Shown piece by piece: positions 22,807-33,191 of a stretch of 64,000 nucleotides of DNA. Below the pieces are notes generated by a model. That model saw only the letters and a list, made by a program, of their open reading frames with translations, was not told where the DNA came from and ran no database searches. The stretch comes from Immersiella caudata. Taxonomy: Eukaryota; Ascomycota; Sordariomycetes; Sordariales; Lasiosphaeriaceae. Where the stretch lies: positions 1,116,001-1,180,000 of the forward strand of contig JAULSU010000007.1 in the NCBI GenBank assembly GCA_030512335.1. The letters run 5' to 3'. Positions within the stretch are counted from its first letter, which is position 1. Each line of letters opens with the position of its first letter. Made by a program: the position numbers and the translations under genes.

Positions 22807-23070
22807 TGCCTACCTCTACCCGGTATGAAAATATTTCACTCTTCCTTAAGCACACCCTCGTGCAGCCCAGCACCAGACTCCTAAAACCAATCGCCTCAAC
22901 ATCGTGTAAAAATATTCAACCCCCCCAAGCAGGCCCAAGCGCAACTCGTACCACACCCATGAAATCAATCGCCTCTACCCCGGGCGACATCATTTCACTG
23001 AGTCTCCTCCAAAGCGCCTAAGCAGAACCGCACCCCACAAAAACCGACACCTCTACCCTAAAACCCCAGA
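22807..23070 (+). repeat. Degenerate tandem repeat, ~80-bp unit, about 3.3 copies
   Basis: Units begin at about 22808 (GCCTACCTCTACCCGGTATG), 22892 (GCCTCAACATCGTGTAAAAA), 22971 (GCCTCTACCCCGGGCGACAT) and ~23045 (ACCTCTACCCTAAAA). Each unit then has an ATATTTCACT/ATATTCAACC/CATTTCACTG core and a CA/C-rich second half. Units are diverged, so this is old. Confidence 0.5.
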
Positions 23071-23532
23071 TATCAGCAAGTCTATATTACATACCAATAC
23101 AAAGTGTGAAAATAGTAGGTCATTCACTACTGAAAACAGAGGCATCGAGATGATCGAAAATCGTGAAGCTGACAGACCTGATAGAAATGCCAAGCTGTTG
23201 AAATGACCACCGCCGAGCTAGAACAGTTTAAGTTATATCTGCGAAACGAGACCCTATCTGGCGAGCGAGGTTCAGGTCTAGCCACTGGCTCCAATGTTGG
23301 CGACGCACCAATACCGCGACAGCGGACGACTGATGAATAGCTCTGTAGCGAATCGTCTTGTCAACACGAGTTAGGAGGGGGGATATTTCACAGATTCAGC
23401 AACCAACTTCCCAAGGAAGCAGGAGAACATACCTGGACATGGCGATCATCACAAGTGTTTGATCTACATTCGAGATTTCACAGTTAAGTAGCTTATATGA
23501 AGATAGAAAGAGAAGGCAGGGAGAGGTGATAG

Positions 23533-23653
23533 GGCAATGAGGTGACGAGGCTAGAGACAGAGAAGCGGGCGACGAAGCTGGAGAGAGAGAAGTGGGTGAT
23601 GAAGCTGGAGAGAGAGAGAAGTGGATGGCGAGGCTGGAGAGTGAGAGTGAAAG
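23533..23653 (+). repeat. Purine-rich tandem repeat, ~29-bp unit, about 4 copies
   Basis: The unit is approximately GGGTGATGAAGCTGGAGAGA plus GAGAAGT. Copies begin near 23533, 23565, 23593 and 23622, followed by GAGA-rich sequence to 23680. It is non-coding by position. Confidence 0.55.
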
Positions 23654-24482
23654 TGAGGAGAGAGAGGGGGAGAGAGCAAGGGTAAGAGAAGTGAGAAGGG
23701 AGGCTACCTAAGCTGAGAAAGAGCGGCGACCTATGATACCAAAGTTGGCAGCATGAAATCTAGCTTTTGGTAGACGGCGACTTGGAATTTGAGGGTGATG
23801 AATGTGAAACACTGTCCTCAAGGGACAAGACGCAGGGCTCAGGTCTATGACAGCTGATGGGTTTGAAATCCTATTGGCACACAAGACCCAACACATGGAT
23901 GACGATTGATAAATTTGAAATCTTGGCAGTGGACCAAAGGTTCTCGGACCTACCCAAGATCTTCAAGGGTTACAATCAAATGTACCGTAGGTAGTTGACT
24001 GGGATTCGCAGACGACACTTCAGTGCGTCGCGGCTACTAATGGACATTTTCTGGGTATTGATGATACTTCCATTGAAAAGCTGGTTGACAACTCAGGAGA
24101 AATGACATTCTATAGTCGCCCACGACATTACGGGTCGAGACTCCAGAGATATACGCCGAAAGGCACAAACCGCCCCTGGTGCTGTCCTCGGCACAAAACT
24201 CGTTCTGCAGGCCACGAGATTCTTCGCTCTTCGCACTAATGGCTGTCCGAGTGGAGAGTTGGTTCAAAACCTAAAGTGCAGAGACAGCGCTTGGAAAATG
24301 ATGGATTCCATGACTGGGGGATCCGTTAACATTGCCGATAGTTCTTTGTGCAGAAAAGGGGCGCCTCCCGGCGAGCCGAAGCCTCCTTGCAAAAGAAATT
24401 CTTTCCACGTACGCGGCTACCGAACCGGTGGGACCTCGCGTCTCAGCATGACGGGAATACCGTTTCTTCGAGCCAGCCACCG

Positions 24483-25346
24483 CTACAGTGCGGATCGGTC
24501 CGATAACCTCCATCTGTCGTCGTGCACCACCACCTTTCCTTCTCTTTGCAGCTTCTGCAGTATTTGCAGCACTCCGCTCGCAGCCGCGGGATACAGCGAC
24601 TCCGGAATATCACGGTAAATAACCTTGACCAGCTCCATTGGCGTCCAAGAATCCTCGTCTCCGGTTTCCGAGCCCGTATTCCCCCCCCGCATGGTCTGGA
24701 TGACTTGCTCTTCGCGTTGCTGTCTATGCCGAATGTATTCCGCGATTTTCCCCGGCCCGTCGTCTAAAACCGGCCCGTGACCAGGATAGGCGCGACCTTT
24801 GAAGAGCTTCTTCATCTTCTCAAGGCTCTCTAGATATGTCGCGAGGTCCTCAAACACGGCGGTTCCCTGCCCCAGGACATTGTCTCCTGTGAACATGGCG
24901 TCTTCTTCGGCAAGAATAAAGACCATGTGGTCGGTGGTGTGTCCCGGGGTGTGGTGTGCCGTCAAGCACGCACCCTCGACCTCGAACTTCTGGCCATCTG
25001 CAATGTCTAATTGCCCCTCCTCCTCGTACTTTTGGCTCTTGTAGAGTTTGGTGCCAGGCCAGGCTTCCAACAACTGCCCGATTCCCCCTTGGTGATCGTG
25101 ATGCCAGTGGGTGACGATAGCGCTGGCTATTGTTGCCCGCTCTTCCTCCAGCGTCTTTTTGACGGCTGCAATCCACGAGGGCTTCCCTTCACCCGTATCA
25201 ATGAGAAGTCGCTGCTGGCCGGTGCCAAGGAGGTATGTATTAGTTCCCTGGAGCGCGAACTTGCTAGGGTTGCCGCCGAGAATGCGAATGCATCGCGGAC
25301 TGAGACGCTCGATCTCGGGGAGGGGAACCAGGTCAGTTGCCATCAT
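24483..25346 (-). CDS. LACTB2-like metallo-beta-lactamase-fold hydrolase
   Basis: Single exon, 287 aa from the first of two adjacent ATGs (MMATDLVPLPEIERLSPRCI). The metallo-beta-lactamase signature T-H-W-H-H-D-H-Q-G-G has metal ligands H80, H82, D84 and H85. Further ligand regions are AHHTPGHTTDHMVF, FTGDNVLGQGTAVFEDL and AYPGHGPVL. A C-terminal winged-helix-like tail ends RLSDRSAL. This is the layout of LACTB2 (mitochondrial endoribonuclease in animals) and of fungal homologues that include atrochrysone carboxyl ACP thioesterases. No polyketide synthase is nearby, so a cluster role is not supported here. The frame is open upstream to 25829 but that part has no conserved sequence and probably is 5' UTR or promoter. 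Confidence 0.85.
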   Translation of the reverse strand: MMATDLVPLPEIERLSPRCIRILGGNPSKFALQGTNTYLLGTGQQRLLIDTGEGKPSWIAAVKKTLEEERATIASAIVTHWHHDHQGGIGQLLEAWPGTKLYKSQKYEEEGQLDIADGQKFEVEGACLTAHHTPGHTTDHMVFILAEEDAMFTGDNVLGQGTAVFEDLATYLESLEKMKKLFKGRAYPGHGPVLDDGPGKIAEYIRHRQQREEQVIQTMRGGNTGSETGDEDSWTPMELVKVIYRDIPESLYPAAASGVLQILQKLQREGKVVVHDDRWRLSDRSAL

Positions 25347-26054
25347 GGAGCGAATGAGATTGGGTCTTGTTCGCATTACAGAAATAGCTACTGTTTTGCC
25401 GTCCTGGGTGCCAATTCTGGCCCGCTTTGACTCGCTGTTTTCGGCACCCTCAACCAGCCACGTGCCAGCCTCCAGAGTGTCCTGCGCTCGGGCCAACAAG
25501 TGGCTGGGGCGGTCGACCGCGATGGGGAATAGGGCAGAAGACGTCGTCGAGGATGGGGGCATCGACGAAGACGCAGACGGTGGTATCGAAGACTTCGATC
25601 CGAATTTACTCCACGTTGTACCCGGTGGTTGCCCTGATTTCGTAGGCGTAGGGCTGGGAAATATACATGGAACGGAGCAACACCCCAAGCCTTGCTCACG
25701 TAGCCCATGCTCCGTATTTTGATTGGTGGATGTCGCCGCCCATCGTAAGTATCGGCCGACCAGTAAGAACACGGAAGCCTCGACGCAACACACAGATGGA
25801 AGTTCATGTTTTACCGTCCTAGCTGCCAATTCTGGCTACCTCTACTCTCCGAGGGTTTGGGTATCTCCCATAATATCGGCAGCCATGCTTTACTTGTCAA
25901 CTTAGACCAGGATATCATCATGTCATCACGCCGCAGGATGATCCTGCTGAGGGCATTTGCTGTATGCTATTGCTAGAGGGGAGTAACGCTGGAGGGGATT
26001 AGCGGGTCTGACCTCAATATTGTCCATCGTCGCCCACTTTGTGGTAGAAAGCTG
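25347..26054. other. Intergenic, with a 30-bp direct repeat
   Basis: Two 30-bp segments at 25392-25421 and 25807-25836 match at 27 of 30 positions (TGTTTTRCCGTCCT followed by TGCCAATTCTGGC) and lie 415 bp apart. No gene is seen. Confidence 0.45.
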
Positions 26055-27514
26055 CTAGAGGAAAGCAGCAGGCCCAACATTGGCCTCGATATCTTCCATG
26101 ATCCACGCAATTGGTGTTAGATAAGTGAGGTCAAGTGACGGGTAGCAGGTCCCGGAACCTGCATCAAGAATGCCACCAACCCGGCCGTCCAAGTCGAATA
26201 TGGCAGACCCAGAGTCGCCTTCCTGGGAGAAAAATGCAGTCCGGTCCATCGAAACGACGACCCAATGCAGGATAGAGCCTTTACCTGCTCGCTCAACGCT
26301 TTGGATCTCGTGACTGACACCCTACGTCAGGCCCGTTGATCTCCCCTGCTTTCCTACCACCTTATGGTCTTTGGGTAGAAAGGTACCTTCAAGTTGTAGC
26401 GGCCCAGTGGGTAGGTGTAGATTAGGATGGTATTTTCTCATGAGCTGTCGACATTGAATGGTGGTGTCGATCTGGATAGTATTGCAGAGGCCTTTATCAA
26501 GACGCTCCTTATCAAGTGCCACCAAGGCATAGTCCGGTAGCCAGGGGCTGTTGTATCCCAGGCGTGCTACAGGTACACGGGGAGGAGAGAAGATGATGCG
26601 GCCAATACGGCGGGAGCTCGGCTCTCGTAATAGGTTCAGATGGGTAAGGAGCTTGTGGTAAGCTGCCTTGCCGTCTTGGGTTGTAGCTGTCGCCAAATTG
26701 GCCTCTGTGTCGTCGTAGATCGTTTGGTAAGTTTTCTGACCAGGCATAATAACGTGCTGGCTGACAAGAGAGCCACTGTCGTCACCGCTGACAGCATGGC
26801 GTGACACCAAGGCACACTTAACACCATCAACCAAAAGGTATAGGCCTAAGGTCCCCTCCTTGGTAAGTGTCCGTTCGCCAGCAATCGCTTGGCCACCAAG
26901 TGCTGCGCTAAGAGAACGAAGAGATAGATCGTTTCCCTTTTGGGAAGGGATGACTGAGGCTGTCCGCTTGACGATGGACTCCCGGATCTCGCAGTGAATG
27001 TCGAGCCCAGCCTTCAAGAGCACCTTACGGCAGCAGCGCGCAGCCTTAACCCCCTGCTGCCAGGACAGAGAGCCCGGTGTAACGCCCACCCATAAAATAA
27101 TAGGGTCAGAGGTGTTGAATAGCGTGCCAATTCTGACCATGTCGATGGTTGTCCAGTCGATGCCAATAAGGCAGTCGATGATCTTGTCGGGGTCGTACTT
27201 GTGGCGAATATCTTGAACAACATCCGGCTTTCCGATGGGGCCAATGAACTTGGGAATGAGGTGGTTGTCTTCCCACTCTTGGGTCCACAAGTTGGCGAAA
27301 TTGCTTCTGGCAACAAGCCGTGGTCTGCTAGGGAGGCCATAGTAGTAGAGAATTTTTTCCTCTTCCGAGGGCTATGATTGTCAGTGGGGCAAAACTAAGA
27401 GGAAAATGGGAAAAATACCTCTACCATATCTGCCATGGCTCCAATACACTGGATTGGGAAGGCTAAAGGAGGTGGAGGAGCTAGAAGCTCCAGGGAAACG
27501 ATTGTTGAAGCCAT
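26055..27514 (-). pseudogene. Trypsin-like serine protease-fold protein interrupted by one in-frame TAG
   Basis: Two exons, 27514-27419 and 27371-26055, joined by a 47-nt intron (GTATTT...CTGACAATCATAG). The reading frame is 470 codons with a TAG at codon 382 (26324-26322). The N-terminal region starts MASTIVSLEL and then SEEEKILYYYGLPSRPRL, a form I associate with multi-copy fungal proteins. The chymotrypsin-like triad is placed at H224 (VSRHAV), D312 (LPDYALV) and S419 (EGDSGSAIFDLDGRVGG). The TAG lies in KQGRSTGLT-stop-GVSHEIQSVE, before the catalytic Ser, so the unmodified product would be inactive as a protease. The frame downstream of the stop is intact and conserved-looking to its natural end at 26055, so decay is recent, or the stop is a sequencing error or is read through. 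An intron that removes the TAG could not be found. Confidence 0.7.
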
Positions 27515-29687
27515 TGTTGCACTTATGCGGGGAAGACGTTTGTGGGGAGTGGGGGAGCACCGTATAAATAACTTTTCACACGGTTGACTACACTGTACGT
27601 GCCCACCTTCACACGGGGAGTAGCGTCTAAAAAATTCACTTTTCGTACTGTAGCCCCACCCGCGACGTGAAAGTTCATGTGAATTCCTGGCTACATCCCA
27701 CATAACCTCGCGACGACAATAAGTGAAAGACGTGGCCACGTGAGCTATTATCGAGATGGAAATCGGAACCCTTTGGATTGAACAAAGGTTGAGCCTTCAA
27801 CATTTTCACCAAAGAGTCAGTAGATACGAGGCCGTCGCTTGGGCAAATAAAATGTTAAAGAGGGAAGATGTAGGTTATGATGAGAGAGGTTGTTAAAGCG
27901 CTGCACCGTAACGGCAAGCTCAAGAATCCGACAGCCCGAATCCGCCCGGATCCCATCTTCAACTAAGGCTGCGACCCCTAAGAGCCCGGTCCAGGCTAAC
28001 TTCCGAAGCACGCCGATCGGCTTTACAATTTACGACAGCCACGGGGGGCGCGACTACCAAATGCTTTGTCTGTCACAGCAAATTTTACTACATTTTCGCT
28101 CGAGACGCCCGACGCGATCCTGTCCAGTAAAGAGGAGGCGCAGGCTAACCTAGAGCATGCTGTGGAGCTGCTAGAAGAGATATTAGGCCTAGATAATGAT
28201 AACTTCAGAGCATTTGTGCCAGAGCGCAGCACCTTGCCAACTAAGGTCCTCCCGCCGCTGATAAACGAGCGGGACCAGCCAGCGAGCCATTGGGTGGGCC
28301 TGGAGCTATTCAGACATTTTTTTAGGCGTATCTGGCATCACGTCGTCAGGCTGCTCTCCGGCAGCGCTTGTGATTAGAGTAGGTCGTGTAGTTCTTGGAC
28401 TGGATCGAGGCATTTCATTCAGTGCGATGAATCATGATTGGCGGGCGCTGAGGCCTGGCGAAGCGCGGCCGACCATTCAGAAAACGGAACCCTCGACGCC
28501 AACGCACAATGGATTACAGCTGAATTGGAAGTCAAGATTGGATAGAATGAATGGCGGCTGTTAGGGTTTGTGGCACTGCCTACACTGTGCGGTTGACTCG
28601 CGGTTCCCAGCGGAGGCCACGCTGCGGGGTAGTCGGAAGCGCGAAACTGGGCGTTGGTGTGGTGTTTTTTGCTGACATATATATGTCAACGATGGCAGGG
28701 AGCTAGTGCTTGATGACATTGTTCAAAAGCGCGGGGTTTTAATTGGTGGTGAGGCTTTCCTAATCGACTTGTCTTTGCAGAACGTCGGCTGGGAATGGGT
28801 TTGCAGTGTCCCGCTTTGCCCGGCATCTTGCTCGACGACCCCCGGAGGTGGGGATTGGGAATTCGATGGTGAGCAGTGCAGTTGATGGTGGAAAGCCCAG
28901 GTAGTGAGGTGGCAGGGGAGGGTGACCGGCTCCTGTCTGGGTAGGTAGTCTGAAAATGCAAACAGAGGAACTGATCTCTGGTCTATCATCAGACTTCTCA
29001 CACTCGATAATATAGGTAGTCGGACGCTGAAGCTCTCAGCTCATGGGCTGAAAGAAGCCCCATTTTGACAGCCGTTTCAATGTGGTGCAATGTTGGGGGA
29101 GTGGTGTCTTAGCGCTGAAAGCTGAGGGGCTCCACAAACGATAAGCCTTGCCGAGGATATCGATAAGCAATTTCCCCAGCTCAGCGTGCCGTGTTCGCAG
29201 CGTCGCTCCCGTTGGCGATCCGAGACGCCAAAACGCAAAGAAGCACCAATATCGCGAGAAGGTAGCTCCCAATCCTGTGGCCGACGCTTCTGTGAGCGAT
29301 TCATTTATGCGGTGTAGCTGATTCGATACCATTTGAATCAGCACATTTAGACCTCGCCGTTTGCCTCCTCCGAACATTTGCGTTCCCGACGCCATCCTGG
29401 TCAAGAAGGCTTCCGCTCAAAACTCTACTTCAGGCTTCCGGCTGCCTAGACGCGCACACGCACGAATAGTTGTTTCCATCGGCACCCACCGAATTGCCGA
29501 GAAAGGAAACCATAACTTGGGACCCATTGAGCAACCTGCATCGGCTGCGCTGTGCCAACTGGACAGTGCTCCGGGGGGGTTATTAGGGCTCTTAAAGCAA
29601 GACGAACGGACGACGTGCCCGCATACATCCGCAAACTTCCCCGATACCTGCACGACTTCCCCCGCCTAGGGGAAAGATCCAGATAAA
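27515..29687. other. Intergenic, 2.2 kb, upstream of UBP8
   Basis: The best frame is at 28066-28377 (+), with a helical acidic segment (SSKEEAQANLEHAVELLEEI) but no ATG, no family match, and upstream frames interrupted by stops. It may be a remnant of a gene. The rest holds nothing I recognise. Confidence 0.35.
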
Positions 29688-31506
29688 ATGGCTGCAAGGC
29701 CCGCTACGCCGGCATCGCCTAAGAATGCGAGGATCAAGTCGCCCCAGCCTGGCCAGCCGCTCTTCGGATGCGGTAGGACTCCCACCAAGGTCTGTCACAG
29801 CAACACAATCTAACAGTTGTCTGCAGAGCATCTCCAGCGTTTGTTCAACCAAGATCAAGCTACGACGAATACCTCGATCGCCCACTACAAGGCCATCCTG
29901 AGGAACATCCTCGAGATCGACCCGATCAACTGCCAAACTGCCAAGATGACAGACACCGGCAAGGTCGTTACCTCTTTGACGCCAACATACATGTGCTTGC
30001 AATGCCCCTCCACTCTCACCGAGGACGACTGCGTCAAGCACGGCAGCAAGAAGTCCCATCGCTTTTGTATGTGCAGCCGGTGTTTTCGGTACGAGTGTCT
30101 GCTAACCAGTGACCTACCAGATGTCGAGTCCAGAACCGGTGCCCTTTACTGCCAAATGTGCGACGATATCGTATGGGATCCAACACTAGAAGAGCTACGG
30201 TTGAGAAAGCTTGGATCTGGCACATTCTCCGGGTGTATGTTGTCTAGGGACCCTCTCTCCACTCGGTATCTGACTTTCGCAGCCCGAAAAAGGAAACAGG
30301 ACGACCTTTTTGCAGCAGACCAAGCAAAAGATGGTCCGTCATTTATCTCTGCAAATACAACCGCCCCGTCCTGCAAGGCAAATGGTCTCCGCGGGATTTA
30401 CAACGCGGGAGCGACATGCTATCAGAATGTGGTGCTGCAGAGTTTCCTCCACAATCCCATCCTACGCAACTTTTATCTCAGCGACGGCCACTCAAGTCAA
30501 AACTGCGAAGGGTCATACTGCCTAAGCTGTGCAATGGACGACATGTTTCAGGACTTTTACGTCTTGGAGAATACCAATGGTTACACAGCGGCTAATATTC
30601 TTTCTGGTTTCTGGATCAGTGAGAAAAAGGCATTTGAAAACCTTGTCACGACTAAGGAACAGGATGCGCATGAGTTCTTTCAGTTCCTGGCTGAAGAGCT
30701 GCACGAACGCAACGGAGATGGCAAGAAGCCAGAGATTGGCAGCGAGCACAGCTGCAATTGCATCATCCATCAGACCTTCTACGGCAAGCTCCAAAGTACA
30801 ACTACCTGTCAGCACTGCAGCGGAGCGACGAACCAAGTGCAGAGCTTCCTGGATTTGAGCTTACCACTCGAGAACCTCGCGCAAAAGAAGGGGAAGAAGG
30901 GCAGCAGCAGCAAAGCAAATGCCATGACGCTCCAGGAGTGCCTGGATGAGGAGTACATCAAGCAGGACAAGTGCGAGTACCGCTGCAACAAATGTGACTC
31001 GACGCAGCAAGCTCGCCGACAAACATCCATCAAACGTCTGCCCAATGTGTTGTCGATCCAGCTTAAGGTAGGGACTCGTATCGCCCTCTCTCCGTGCACG
31101 CAGTCGGCTGACCGCCCAATAGAGATTCGAGTTCAAGCAGGGCAGAAACGAGCGGGCGGCCAAGATCGACACCCCCGTCCATTTTCCATTATCCATCAAT
31201 ATGCTCCCGTACACAACCAGAGCCAGGTCAACCGATGTCAGTGAAAACTACGAGCTACAGCGGTCGTGCATATATGACCTTCTCAGCGTCGTAGTGCATG
31301 TCGGCGAGATTGATACCGGCCATTACGTAGCATATTGCCGGGTTGGAGACCAGGTCAGTTGATTTGTGCCAATCTGTCATTTTGTCCACTAACGAGGATA
31401 CCAGTGGTTTGCATTCAACGATCACAAGGTCGAGCTGGCATCCGTTTCGCACGTCCTTGGGGCGCGGGCATATCTTCTTTTCTATATCGTCCGGTCTCTG
31501 GCTTAG
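29688..31506 (+). CDS. UBP8: Ubp8, SAGA-complex ubiquitin-specific protease
   Basis: Six exons: 29688-29772, 29827-30066, 30121-30234, 30283-31067, 31123-31353, 31405-31506; 518 aa with consistent phases. An N-terminal zinc-finger UBP domain runs from FGCEHLQRLF through TPTYMCLQCPSTLTEDD, KSHRFYVESRTGALYCQMC and the CDDIVWDPTL block. The USP domain has the Cys box GLRGIYNAGATCYQN (catalytic C192) and the His box GHYVAYCR (H475), followed by WFAFNDHKV (N490/D491). The Zn-binding CxxC pairs TCQHC and YRCNKC lie between. Ubp8 removes ubiquitin from histone H2B within SAGA and so couples to transcription elongation. Exon joins restore HRF-Y-VESRTG, QLK-RFEFKQG and GDQ-WFAFN, all family-like. It converges on EFM5. 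Confidence 0.95.
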
Positions 31507-32132
31507 TCGCGCAGAGTCGGCCGGGGATGACGACTCGCGAGCTCACACAGAGTCGCCAAGACAGAACGAGCCAACAGAGAGCTTGTCGACAAGGAGCGAG
31601 CCAATGGAGCTGGAGTCGTCAGGGAGCGAGCTGACGGAGCTTGTGTCGATGAGCTCATTGTCGCCAGAGTCGAGGTCAACCGTATTTCCCTAGGATCAGA
31701 CGATCGCCAATGAGCCAGTGAAGGGAGCTGTTCAGACCCTGTGATACGGGGGATGGAAGAGGGAGTTTGCCGGGGAGCATGCGATGGCCAGCCGCACAGA
31801 GAGTAGAGGGACCAGGTTTCTAGAATCTGGCGAGAAGCAAGCCACTTCTGAGCCTTCCTGTAGCGGCAATGAGCGTTTTTGCTCACTTCTTCTTCCGGGA
31901 TTGACCCCATGCAATGTAAATTTAGGGAAGTTGTGGTGGAGAGTTTTGGGCATTGTCTTGCATTGCATTGCATTGTTACGGTCGGCTTGGTTTGGGAGGG
32001 ATTCGGGTCAGGACAAGCATCAGATGAATACGGATTTATATTCACGTCTCGCTCCGCTTTAACGCACTCATCGTGTACAATGGTGTAGATACTTTGGTGT
32101 ATTGCCGAGTGGTCTACTTTCGTTATATCTGC
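31507..32132. other. Convergent 3' intergenic region between UBP8 and EFM5
   Basis: Includes a GAGCYR-rich low-complexity stretch at about 31540-31670 immediately downstream of the UBP8 stop. No gene is seen. Confidence 0.45.
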
Positions 32133-33191
32133 TCACCCTTCTTTGGCTCTTCTGCTGTCTCCTTCCCCATCCTTGAAGGCCCAAACGCCATCTGCCTCAA
32201 AATTGGCAGAGCAGCAGAACTCGTTGCTGAGACCTCCCGCGTGGACAAGCTCAAATGTGGTGTTGCGCACGTTATAGGAGCGGTAGAGCTTGGTGATGAG
32301 CGTGCCCATGCGCTCTCCAGTGGAGATGATGAGTTTGGGGGTGGGAACGGTGCTTGGGGGGCGAGTGAGCCAGCGGGCTGTGAGTGCAGCTGGGGCGTGT
32401 TAGTAATGGCTGAAGACAAGTCAAACACCAGAGAGGGTACTACATTTCGTCTGGCAGTCCTCGCTCAGGAACGGCGGGTCGACGATGATACGATCGACTG
32501 TGCCTTTCAACTCGGCTGGAATGGCGGATGTTAGGACTGTCTATGAGTAGCACGCGGAAAGAGGGAGGGAGCTCACCAGGTAGTTTGAGCGGTTGCATAT
32601 AGTCGTAGAAGATGAACTCGGGGAAGACACTGAATCGAGTGTCGTACTCTAGAAGGATGACTTTTGGTCGGGGCTGGGTTCTGTCTGCTGCTTTCTAGGC
32701 CATCCAGTGTCAGACCGGATCCGAGGAAGAGAAATGGACGGGAGGTATCCTCACCAGGATATTCATCAACGCCACGAAAACACTAGGCGTTGACAAAATC
32801 GCAATCGTCATACCCCCCGTCGCTCCCTCCAGCAGCTGTTTCGCATACTGGTTCGCAGACTTTTCTGCGTACTACACCCACAAATATCAGCTCGGTTCTT
32901 CTTTATCTTCACGAACCAGGACAGAGATGGCAGAGAGACTCACCCAAAACTGCGACTTGTTCCAATCCTCGGGGAACAAGTCCATGCTCAGCGGTGCTTG
33001 ACCATGCAACCGCTCTTCGGCAGCAGCCTGGAGCTGTGCAAACTTTTCGGCGTGGGCATCGCGCTCGGCGGAGAATTCTTTGAGGGCCTCGAGAGCCGAG
33101 GAGGAGAGCGCTCTGTTTACCTGAGGTTAGTATTTCTTTTCAATTTTTTTTAGGATACTTACAGCTCGTCGTCACTGTCCGGGTTGGTCAT
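32133..33191 (-). CDS. EFM5: EFM5, eEF1A lysine N-methyltransferase (EEF1AKMT1 family)
   Basis: Six exons: 33191-33163, 33112-32944, 32871-32755, 32694-32577, 32515-32444, 32389-32133; 253 aa, phases consistent. It begins MTNPDSDDELALSSSALEAL and has the conserved DWNKSQFWYAEKSANQYAK, then the S-adenosylmethionine-fold strands (KVILLEYDTRFSVF, FIFYDYMQPLKLP). The catalytic motif D-P-P-F-L-S is at 157-162 within DRIIVDPPFLSEDC. It ends SNEFCCSANFEADGVWAF plus a short tail. The family trimethylates a lysine of translation elongation factor eEF1A in the cytoplasm. The first intron needs the second AG (GTAAACAG); the nearer CTCAG would create an immediate stop. Confidence 0.93.

Larger units (their letters stand above)
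21793..24482. other. Gene-poor part of the accessory island, 2.7 kb
   Basis: No recognised gene. A minus-strand frame of 179 codons (22353-21814) is the best open frame; a possible intron within it (GTAAAACAC...CATTAG, near 22249-22191) would give a hydrophobic N-terminal segment, but there is no family match. The region also holds degenerate repeats at 22807-23070 and 23533-23653, listed separately. Confidence 0.35.

Noticed and set aside
24483..25346. A polyketide gene cluster around the metallo-beta-lactamase
   Set aside because: No polyketide synthase, tailoring enzyme or regulator is present within the window.
24483..25829. Extended 448-codon version of the metallo-beta-lactamase gene
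   Set aside because: The 161 extra residues are Ser/Pro/Arg-rich and precede a family-typical start at MMATDLVPLP; more likely untranslated.
26281..26330. An intron that would remove the in-frame TAG of the trypsin-like gene (GTAGGG...GAGCAG, 41 nt)
   Set aside because: It is not a multiple of three from the donor phase and creates an immediate ACG-TAA stop.
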